From the NCBI RefSeq assembly GCF_902729445.1, contig NZ_CACVCE010000045.1, forward strand, positions 1 through 64,000: a stretch of 64,000 nucleotides of DNA. The letters run 5' to 3'. The translations under genes were made by a program, and so were the position numbers. Numbering within the stretch: the stretch's first letter is position 1; each line of letters starts with the position of its first letter. Positions 57,747-64,000 of the stretch are shown in pieces. The notes under the pieces were generated by a model. That model saw only the letters and a program-made list of their open reading frames with translations. It made no database searches and was not told where the DNA came from. Source of the stretch: Magnetospirillum sp902729445 (GTDB lineage: Bacteria; Pseudomonadota; Alphaproteobacteria; Rhodospirillales; Magnetospirillaceae).

Positions 57747-59495
57747 TCAGGCGGTAAACGCACCATAGACCCTGGCCGCCCATCCCTTCAGCGTCCGCTC
57801 GCCCAGCCATTGCGCGATCGGCACGAAGAAACCGCTCTTGGGACGGGTCAGAACCGCCTGGGGCAGCGCCGGGACCGAGCAGGCCGCCATGTCCTGCTTG
57901 TCAGGGCGGTGGGTGTTTCCCGCCAGGGCGACAACCGTCCGGAACAGCTCGACATCCACCAAGGGCACGCGAATTTCCAGCGAGTGGGCCATGCCTGCCC
58001 AGTCGGCATCGCGCAGAAGCTGGTTGCGCATGTAAAAACCCATTTCCAGGGCGGACACCTTCCGGCGATCTCCCGCGATGTCCGCCGCCGCCGCCAGGGC
58101 GGCACGGGCCTGCAGGTCCCGCCAGCCGATCCTGGCCATTTCCGGATCCATCACCCCGGCCAGTTCCCACGGCATGTGCAAACCGCGCCGCAATAAATAG
58201 GCGTCGCCGAAACTGGTCCCATATTCCAGTAGACCGGCGGCTTTGGGCGAGGCAAACCGCCCGATCCACGGTGCGGTCATCCGTCGCACCAGCCGGCCCA
58301 GTCCAGAAACATGGCGCAATGGCGCCATCGTTGCGACCAGCCGGGGAAGCTGGCGAAAGGAATCATACCCCCCGAACAGCTCGTCGCCGCCCAGTCCCGA
58401 CAACGCAACCTTCAGACCGCATTCCCGTGCCGCCCTCGCCACGAACCACGTGTTCACCCCATCGACCGATGGCTGATCCATGTCGGCGATGATGCGCTCG
58501 CGATTGGCGGCAAAATCGGCGGCGGTGATATGGATGGTGCGATGGCGGGTGCCGTAATGGGCGGCGATGCGTTCGGCCAGCGGTGTCTCGTCACGGGGTC
58601 CACCGGCAAATTCCTGAAAACCCAATGTCACGGTATGTGGCAACGTGTCCGTCAACTCACGGGTACAGGCGGCCAGGGTCGCCGAATCCAGGCCCGACGA
58701 CAGAAAGACTCCGACCGGCACGTCGGCTTCCAGGTGGTGACGAACGCTGTCCAGTAAGGCTTCGCGCAGATTGGCCCCGGCCATTGCGGCCGGGCACCGC
58801 AATTCCTCGCGCAAATCGAAGAACTGCCCGTGCCGGCGTGTGCCGTCGGACCCGGCCCACATCCATGATCCCGCGGCCAAGGGCTTGATGCGGTCATACA
58901 GGGTGTGGGGTTCCGGAACGTGGCCCCACAGGAAGAAGCCGACATGGCCGGCCGGATCAGGGCGGGTATCGACCGCCCCTCCGGCCAGCAGCGCCTTGAC
59001 CTGGGACGCCGCCCGCAGGGTATGTCCGTCGTCGGCGACGTAAAGCGGCTTGATCCCAAAGGGATCGCGGGCCAACAGCATCCCCTGCCGGGCTTCGTCC
59101 CACAAAGCGATGGCGAACATGCCGCGCAGACGCTTCAGCATGGCGATGCCGTCGCGGCGATACAGCGCCAGGATCACCTCGGTATCGGTGTGCGAGCGGA
59201 ATCCGACACCCTCGGCCTCCAACTCGGCCCGCAAGGCCCGGTAATTGTAGATCTCGCCGTTGAAAACGATGCGAATGCCGCCGCAGGTGCTGACCATCGG
59301 CTGAGCGCCCGCCGGCGACAAGTCGATGATGGCCAGACGACGATGCGCCAACCCGACCCGACCGTCCGCCGACAGCCACAGGCCCTGGCCGTCAGGACCG
59401 CGCGCCGTCATGGCGTCACGAATCCGTACCAGCTCGGCGGCATCCACGGGATGGGAAGCGCCGGTTCCGGCGAGAATTGCGGCTAGGCCACACAT
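57747..59495 (-). CDS. Asparagine synthetase B family (second copy)
   Basis: A 582-residue protein. It begins MCGLAAILAG with the amidotransferase Cys2, has RGPDGQG, NGEIYNY and the PP-loop FLSSGLDSATLAACT near residue 260, and the C-terminal KSGFFVPIAQW. The PP-loop has SSGLDS in place of SGGVDS in the other copy. Both keep the key Cys and Asp. It is divergent from the fused oxidoreductase gene at 59564. It may amidate a uronic or ulosonic acid carboxyl, as supposed for WbpS-type enzymes. A 112-base gap separates it from the GT2 gene downstream. Confidence 0.87.
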   Translation of the reverse strand: MCGLAAILAGTGASHPVDAAELVRIRDAMTARGPDGQGLWLSADGRVGLAHRRLAIIDLSPAGAQPMVSTCGGIRIVFNGEIYNYRALRAELEAEGVGFRSHTDTEVILALYRRDGIAMLKRLRGMFAIALWDEARQGMLLARDPFGIKPLYVADDGHTLRAASQVKALLAGGAVDTRPDPAGHVGFFLWGHVPEPHTLYDRIKPLAAGSWMWAGSDGTRRHGQFFDLREELRCPAAMAGANLREALLDSVRHHLEADVPVGVFLSSGLDSATLAACTRELTDTLPHTVTLGFQEFAGGPRDETPLAERIAAHYGTRHRTIHITAADFAANRERIIADMDQPSVDGVNTWFVARAARECGLKVALSGLGGDELFGGYDSFRQLPRLVATMAPLRHVSGLGRLVRRMTAPWIGRFASPKAAGLLEYGTSFGDAYLLRRGLHMPWELAGVMDPEMARIGWRDLQARAALAAAADIAGDRRKVSALEMGFYMRNQLLRDADWAGMAHSLEIRVPLVDVELFRTVVALAGNTHRPDKQDMAACSVPALPQAVLTRPKSGFFVPIAQWLGERTLKGWAARVYGAFTA

Positions 59496-59529
59496 GGATT
59501 CGGTCTTTCCCAAAGGCCAAGGATCGCCG

Positions 59530-59559
59530 TATATAGCCCTGGGTTCAGGCCAGGGGCAA
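59530..59559. promoter_or_regulatory. Shared divergent promoter region
   Basis: TATATA (59530-59535) is symmetric and could serve as a -10 box in both directions. On the minus strand TTGCCC (59559-59554) precedes it by 18 bases, toward the asparagine synthetase. On the plus strand TTCCCA (59507-59512) precedes it by 17 bases, toward the gene at 59564. An inverted repeat, CCCTGG and CCAGGG with a seven-base spacer (59537-59555), fills the gap. The -35 matches are modest, and the region is only 68 bases long. Confidence 0.45.
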
Positions 59560-59563
59560 TCCT

Positions 59564-61720
59564 ATGAAGCAGGTCATCCAAAGTGCGCGGTCCGGCAAAC
59601 TGGCCCTGACCGAGGTTCCCGAGCCGCGGGTGCGGTCGGGCGCGGTGCTGGTGCGCACGCGAGCGTCGCTGATTTCCGCCGGCACCGAGCGGATGGTCAT
59701 CGACTTCGCCAAGAAAAGCCTGGCCGGCAAGGCCAAGGAACGCCCCGACCTGGTGCGCAAGGTCGTCGACAAGGCCAAGCGCGATGGCGTGCTGGCCACC
59801 TTCAAGGCGGTGATGGCCCGCCTGGACGAACCGCTGCCGCTGGGCTATTCCGCCGCCGGCGAGGTGGTGGCCGTCGGCGCCGGCTGCGAAGGCCTGTTCC
59901 AGGTCGGCCAGCGCGTCGCCATGGCCGGGGCCGGGCTGGCCAACCATGCCGAGCTGAACGTGGTGCCGCGCAATCTGGTCGCCCCCATCCCCGACGGCAT
60001 CTCGGACGAGGAAGCCTGCTTCGGCACCGTCGCCGCCATCGCCATGGCCGGATTGCGCAATCTGGCGCCGCAGCTGGGCGACGTCGTCGCCGTGCTGGGC
60101 GTCGGCCTGGTCGGCCAGATCGCCCAGCAATTGGCGACCCTGGCCGGGGTGCGCGTCATCGCCATCGACGTCAATGCCGCCCGGCTGGAGCTGGCGCGCC
60201 GCACCGGGGCCGAGCTGGCCTGGAAACTGGGCGAGCCCGGCCTGGCCGAGGCGGTCGCCGCCCTGACCGGCGGCCTGGGCTGCGATGGTATCCTGGTCTG
60301 CGCCGCCACCGAGTCGTCGGAACCGCTGGAACTGGCCGCCGAGCTGGCTCGCGACCGGGCGAAAGTGGTGATGGTCGGCAAGACCGGCACCGAGTTCCCC
60401 TACGCCGCCTTCATGAAGAAGGAATTGCAGCTGATGGTGTCGCGGTCCTATGGACCGGGGCGCTATGACGAGGATTTCGAAGGCCGCGGCCTGAAATATC
60501 CGGCCGGCTGGGTCCGCTGGACCGAGGCCGAGAACCTGAAGGAATGCGTGCGGCTGATGAGCCCGGCCCTGACCCGCCGTTTGGATGTCGGCGCCCTGAT
60601 CACCCACCGCTTCCCCTTCGAGCGCGCCGAAGACGCCTATCAATTGGTCACCGGCGGGGCCGAGCCCCACCTGGGCGTCATCCTTCATTACGAAGAGCAA
60701 ACAAAAGCCGCCGCGCCGTCCTTCCCGGCGCCCCGCGCGGCGGCCGGCGGCTGCACCCTGGGCGTGGTCGGCGCCGGCAATTTCGCCCGCACCGTGCTGC
60801 TGCCGGAATTCAAGCGCCTGCCCGGCGTCAGCTTCCACACCATCTGCACCACCCGCGGCCAGACCGCCGAGCATGCCCGCACCGCCTTCGGCTTCGCCAA
60901 GGCCACCACCGACCTGAATGCGCTGCTGGCCGACCCCGCCATCAACGGCGTGCTGGTGGCCACCCGCCATTCCAACCATGCCGAGCTGACGGCGCGCTGT
61001 CTGGCCGCCGGCAAGTCGGTGATCGTCGAAAAGCCGCTGGCCTTGGATCGCGCCCAATTGAATCAGGTGATCACCGCCCGCCAGGACTCGGCCGGCTTCT
61101 TCCTGGTCGGCTTCAACCGCCGCTTCGCGCCGCTGACCGTCAAGGCCCGCGCCCTGCTGGCCCGCCACCACGGGCCGAAGATGCTGGTGCTTCGGGTCAA
61201 TGCCGGGGCGCTGCCGGCGGAAAGCTGGGTCAATGCCGCCGAGGAAGGCGGCGGGCGCATTCTGGGCGAGGTCTGCCATTTCATCGATCTGGCCCGCGCC
61301 CTGGTCGGCAGCCCGATCGCCACCGTCCAGGCCGATGCCGCCCGGGTCACCCATGGCGGCTGCGACGACCTGACCGTCACCTTGGCCTTCAAGGACGGCT
61401 CGCTGGCCACCATCATCTATACCGCCCAGGGCGATTCGTCCTATTCCAAGGAACGCTTCGAGTGTTTCGCTGGCGGAACTGTTCTGGTGATCGACAATTT
61501 CCTGACCCTGACGGTGACCGAGAACGGCAAGACCCGCACCGAAAAGGCCGGACTGGGCCAGGACAAGGGCCACCGTGCCGAGCTGGAAGCCTTCGCCGCG
61601 GCGGTCGCGGCCGGGGGCCCGGCCCCGGTCGACGAGGCCGAGCTGATCGAGACCAGCCTGGCCACCATCGCCGTGCTTGAGTCGCTGGCCCGGGGTCAGC
61701 GCGTCTCGCTGGCGGAGTAA
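59564..61720 (+). CDS. Bi-domain oxidoreductase: zinc-type dehydrogenase fused to Gfo/Idh/MocA
   Basis: A 718-residue fusion. Residues 1-350 are a medium-chain dehydrogenase (ASLISAGTERMV, VAVLGVGLVGQIAQQ); residues 390-715 are a Gfo/Idh/MocA protein (LGVVGAGNFARTVLL, VIVEKPLALD near residue 490, EVCHFIDLARAL near residue 570). The usual catalytic Zn Cys of the first half is not obvious. Such fusions occur next to heparinase and asparagine synthetase genes in other glycan loci; here both types are in the window. The ATG has AGGGG seven bases upstream. The function is a two-step redox change of a sugar, by inference. Confidence 0.83.
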   Translation: MKQVIQSARSGKLALTEVPEPRVRSGAVLVRTRASLISAGTERMVIDFAKKSLAGKAKERPDLVRKVVDKAKRDGVLATFKAVMARLDEPLPLGYSAAGEVVAVGAGCEGLFQVGQRVAMAGAGLANHAELNVVPRNLVAPIPDGISDEEACFGTVAAIAMAGLRNLAPQLGDVVAVLGVGLVGQIAQQLATLAGVRVIAIDVNAARLELARRTGAELAWKLGEPGLAEAVAALTGGLGCDGILVCAATESSEPLELAAELARDRAKVVMVGKTGTEFPYAAFMKKELQLMVSRSYGPGRYDEDFEGRGLKYPAGWVRWTEAENLKECVRLMSPALTRRLDVGALITHRFPFERAEDAYQLVTGGAEPHLGVILHYEEQTKAAAPSFPAPRAAAGGCTLGVVGAGNFARTVLLPEFKRLPGVSFHTICTTRGQTAEHARTAFGFAKATTDLNALLADPAINGVLVATRHSNHAELTARCLAAGKSVIVEKPLALDRAQLNQVITARQDSAGFFLVGFNRRFAPLTVKARALLARHHGPKMLVLRVNAGALPAESWVNAAEEGGGRILGEVCHFIDLARALVGSPIATVQADAARVTHGGCDDLTVTLAFKDGSLATIIYTAQGDSSYSKERFECFAGGTVLVIDNFLTLTVTENGKTRTEKAGLGQDKGHRAELEAFAAAVAAGGPAPVDEAELIETSLATIAVLESLARGQRVSLAE

Positions 61721-61729
61721 GGCTCGGTG

Positions 61730-62719
61730 ATGGCGCAGGCCTGGCCCTGGCTGGTGGTGGCCGGCGCCGCGACCCTGGTCGCCGGCCGGGCCGTGCTGTC
61801 CTGGCTGAAGCGGCGTCAGATCCTTGATTTGCCCAACGAACGGTCCAGCCACACCCTGCCGACCCCGCGCGGCGGCGGCCTGGCCACCAGCCCGGTGATG
61901 GCGGCGCTGCTGCTGCTGATGGGATGGCAGGCACAGCATTCCTTGGCCCTGGCCTTGGGCGCGGGCACCGTGATCCTGCTGGCGGTGTCGTGGATCGACG
62001 ATCGGCGCGGCCTGCCGCCCGGCCCGCGTTTCCTGGTCCAGGCGGCCATGGTCGGGCTGGGCCTGACCACGCTGGATAGCGGGGTGATCAGCCCCGCCCT
62101 GCCCGTCTGGGCCGATGCGCTGCTGGCCGGGCTGGGCTGGCTGTGGTTCGTCAATCTGTACAATTTCATGGACGGGATCGACGGGATCACCGGAATCGAA
62201 ACGATGTCGCTGGGCGGCGGCATCGCCATCGTCGCCGGTCTGGCCGGCGCCGACCCGGTGGTGGGGACCGCCGCCTTGACCGTCGCGGTGATCGGCGGAA
62301 CCTTCCTGCATTTCAACTGGCACCCGGCCCGGATGTTCCTGGGCGATTCCGGCAGCGTGCCGTTCGGCTTCGTGCTGGGCGGGCTGTTGGCCGCCCTGGC
62401 TGTTGATGGCCAGCTGGCCGCCGCCCTGATCCTGCCGGCCTATTATGTCGCCGACGCCACCATCACCCTGACCCGCCGGGCCCTCAGGGGCGAGAAGGTG
62501 TGGCAGGCCCACCGCCTGCACTTCTATCAGCGCGCCGTCCAGGGCGGCAAACGCCACGATCAGGTGGCCGCTGTCATCGGTGCCGCCAATATCGTGCTGA
62601 TCGCCGCCGCCACCTTGGCCGCCATCGGTCTGACCTGGGCCGGCATCGCCATCGCCATCGGGGTGGTCGCCGCCCTGCTGGCCTTGCTGCATCGTTGGTC
62701 GAAGGGAGCCCCGGCATGA
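61730..62719 (+). CDS. Initiating undecaprenyl-phosphate sugar-1-phosphate transferase (WecA/WbpL/WreU-like)
   Basis: A 329-residue protein with about ten membrane helices. It has LPTPRGGGLA near residue 45, NLYNFMDGIDG near residue 145 with the catalytic Asp pair, FNWHPARMFLGDSGS near residue 195, and WQAHRLHFYQR near residue 260. It links a sugar-1-phosphate to undecaprenyl phosphate, the first step of O-antigen or related glycan synthesis. The next gene encodes a WbpV/WreQ-type reductase, the pairing for N-acetylquinovosamine or N-acetylfucosamine. The ATG at 61730 (a GTG at 61727 is the other choice) has AAGG seven bases upstream. Confidence 0.87.
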   Translation: MAQAWPWLVVAGAATLVAGRAVLSWLKRRQILDLPNERSSHTLPTPRGGGLATSPVMAALLLLMGWQAQHSLALALGAGTVILLAVSWIDDRRGLPPGPRFLVQAAMVGLGLTTLDSGVISPALPVWADALLAGLGWLWFVNLYNFMDGIDGITGIETMSLGGGIAIVAGLAGADPVVGTAALTVAVIGGTFLHFNWHPARMFLGDSGSVPFGFVLGGLLAALAVDGQLAAALILPAYYVADATITLTRRALRGEKVWQAHRLHFYQRAVQGGKRHDQVAAVIGAANIVLIAAATLAAIGLTWAGIAIAIGVVAALLALLHRWSKGAPA

Positions 62720-63630
62720 AAATCCTGGTCACCGGCGCGAGCGGCTTCGTCGGCGGTCCGGTCTGCCGCGCCTTGATGGCGCGCGGCCATCGGGTGGTCG
62801 CCGCCAGCCGCCGCGACCTGCCGGGGCTGGAGGTGGTCCCTATCGGCGAGCTTGGCCCCGACACCGACTGGCGTCCGGCGCTTGATGGTGTCGAGGCGGT
62901 GGTCCACCTGGCCGCCCGCGCCCATGTCATGCAGGAAACCGAGACCGATCCGCTGGCGCTGTTTCGCCGGATCAATCGCGACGCCACCCTGGCCCTGGCC
63001 CGACAGGCCGCTGCCGCCGGGGTGCAGCACCTCCTGTTCGTCAGCTCCATCAAGGTCAATGGCGAGGCAACCCCGCCCGATCGCCCCTATCGCGCCGACG
63101 ATGCCCCTGCCCCGCTCGACGCTTACGGCATCGCCAAGGCCGAGGCCGAGCAAGGCTTGCGCGCCATGGACGGGCCGATGGCCCTGACCATCTTGCGTCC
63201 GCCGCTGATCCACGGCCCCGGCGCCAAGGGCAATCTGGCCACGTTGCTGAAGGTGTTGAACACCGGCCTGCCCTTGCCGCTGGGCGGGCTGACCAACCGC
63301 CGCTCGCTGGTCGGCATCGACAATCTGGCCGATGCGTTGGCTTTCCTGCTGGAACGCCGGGCCGGCGGCACCTTCCTGATCCGCGACGGCGAAGACGTTT
63401 CGACATCGCAATTACTGCGCCTGCTGGGCGACGGCTTGGGCCGACCGGCCCGCTTGATGCCGCTGCCCGCCTTCCTCTTTCGGCTGCTCGGCCGATCTGG
63501 CACCATCAGGCGCCTGACCGGATCGCTGGTGGTCGATGATTCGCCCCTCAGGGCGTTGGGATGGACCCCGCCCTTGTCCCTGAAGGACGGCTTGGCCCGC
63601 ATGACGTCGGCTTGGAGAAACGCCCGATGA
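62716..63630 (+). CDS. NAD-dependent epimerase/reductase (WbpV/WreQ-like SDR)
   Basis: A 304-residue extended SDR. It has ILVTGASGFVGG at the N-terminus, LLFVSSIKVNGEA near residue 110 with the catalytic Ser, YGIAKAEAE near residue 138 (YxxxK), and RPPLIHGPGAKGNL. It overlaps the upstream transferase stop as ATGA. Its place directly after a WbpL/WreU-type transferase suggests it makes UDP-N-acetylquinovosamine by reducing a 4-keto sugar. The 4,6-dehydratase that would make that keto sugar is not next to it. The FlaA1-type enzyme at 47398-48603 is one possible source. Confidence 0.82.
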   Translation: MKILVTGASGFVGGPVCRALMARGHRVVAASRRDLPGLEVVPIGELGPDTDWRPALDGVEAVVHLAARAHVMQETETDPLALFRRINRDATLALARQAAAAGVQHLLFVSSIKVNGEATPPDRPYRADDAPAPLDAYGIAKAEAEQGLRAMDGPMALTILRPPLIHGPGAKGNLATLLKVLNTGLPLPLGGLTNRRSLVGIDNLADALAFLLERRAGGTFLIRDGEDVSTSQLLRLLGDGLGRPARLMPLPAFLFRLLGRSGTIRRLTGSLVVDDSPLRALGWTPPLSLKDGLARMTSAWRNAR

Positions 63631-64000
63631 CCCTGGTTCCCGTGATCCTGTCCGGTGGTGCCGGCACCCGCCTGTGGCCGCTGTCACGCGAGATGATGCC
63701 CAAGCAGATGCTGAAGCTGCTGTCCGAGCGCACGCTGCTGCAGGAAACCGCGCTCAGGGCCGACGCCGCCCCCATCGTGGTGTGCAATCAGGAACACCGC
63801 TTCATCGTCGCCGAGCAATTGCGCGAGATCGGCATCGAGCCCAAGGCCATCGTCATCGAGCCGTGCGGCCGCAATACCGCGCCGGCCGTCGCCGTCGCCG
63901 CCCTGCTGGCCGCCGACCAGCCGGACGCGCTTCTGCTGGTGATGCCGTCGGACCATCTGGTGCGCGATGTCGCCGCCTTTCAGGCGGCCATCGCCAAGGC
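63627..64000 (+). CDS. Mannose-1-phosphate guanylyltransferase, ManC/AlgA family (3' end outside window)
   Basis: The first 124 residues are in the window and match the N-terminus of ManC/AlgA. VPVILSGGAGTRLWPLSRE is the GTP-binding motif, MPKQMLKL follows, and EPCGRNTAPAVAVAALLA and MPSDHLVRD complete the nucleotide site. It makes GDP-mannose from GTP and mannose-1-phosphate; longer members also isomerise fructose-6-phosphate, but that domain is out of view. The ATG overlaps the upstream SDR stop (ATGA). GDP-mannose could feed the DPM1-like transferase at the other end of the window. Confidence 0.88.
   Translation, partial: MTLVPVILSGGAGTRLWPLSREMMPKQMLKLLSERTLLQETALRADAAPIVVCNQEHRFIVAEQLREIGIEPKAIVIEPCGRNTAPAVAVAALLAADQPDALLLVMPSDHLVRDVAAFQAAIAK

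Noticed and set aside
59483..62692. A 1069-residue minus-strand frame across the fused oxidoreductase and initiating transferase genes
   Set aside because: It is low-complexity (Gln, Gly, Ala, His) and antisense to two genes with clear motifs and ribosome binding sites. High GC makes such antisense frames stay open.
1..64000. Insertion sequences, prophage, integrase, tRNA, rRNA or CRISPR array
   Set aside because: None was seen on either strand. No transposase motif, tRNA-like cloverleaf or regularly spaced repeat was recognised by reading; a dedicated search was not possible.

Overview
The window is about 64 kb of GC-rich DNA packed with genes for cell-surface glycan synthesis. No rRNA, tRNA, CRISPR array, insertion sequence or integrase was recognised. 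The GC-rich codon use, the long chains of ATGA, GTGA or TGATG stop/start overlaps, and the mix of surface-sugar genes suggest a Gram-negative alphaproteobacterium, perhaps a Rhodospirillales or Magnetospirillum-like organism. That placement is inference; there is no ribosomal marker to test it.

Layout. (1) Positions 49244 down to 1, minus strand: one almost unbroken run of 45 genes, headed by a winged-helix regulator with its own promoter and operator-like palindrome. From the promoter downward it holds a legionaminic-acid-type (nonulosonic acid) pathway (35998-48603, with other genes between): 4,6-dehydratase, aminotransferase, hydrolysing 2-epimerase, NeuB-type synthase, N-acyltransferase, CBS-domain sugar-1-P nucleotidyltransferase and, further down, a CMP-sugar synthetase. 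A WbpG/HisH/HisF amidotransferase trio (39594-42304) lies between them. Next come radical SAM, deacetylase, formyltransferase, a divergent second NeuB, an altered APH-type kinase, several GT-B-like transferases and an ABC flippase (27225-37673). The next block (19338-27155) combines an AroB-like sugar-phosphate cyclase, SDR, 2-hydroxyacid dehydrogenase, two Gfo/Idh oxidoreductases, a HisC-like aminotransferase and a KdsB-like cytidylyltransferase. It reads as a second, unassigned pathway to an activated sugar or cyclitol. The end of the run (1-18667) holds methyltransferases, two large GT39-like membrane proteins each preceded by a tiny membrane protein, a heparinase-like lyase, an asparagine synthetase, GT2 enzymes, a WaaL/Wzy-type ligase and epimerases.

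(2) 49361-51514, plus strand: one large orphan membrane protein, divergent from the regulator. (3) 51543-59495, minus strand: a B12-type radical SAM protein with an intrinsic terminator, a flippase-like membrane protein, an SGNH plus MBOAT acylation pair, a polyprenyl-phosphate GT2 and a second asparagine synthetase. (4) 59564-64000, plus strand: a fused dehydrogenase/Gfo-Idh protein, a WecA/WbpL/WreU-type initiating transferase, a WbpV/WreQ-type reductase, and the start of a ManC-type mannose-1-phosphate guanylyltransferase.

Together the genes can start a lipid-linked glycan, make one or two unusual CMP-activated acidic sugars, decorate them (methyl, amidino, formyl, acyl), flip and ligate them. 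The target (O-antigen, capsule or flagellin) cannot be settled from this sequence. The least explained parts are the duplicated small-protein plus GT39-like module, the AroB-like block, the NeuB/kinase pair with altered active sites, the regulator's operator, and a C9 tract at the start of a transferase gene.
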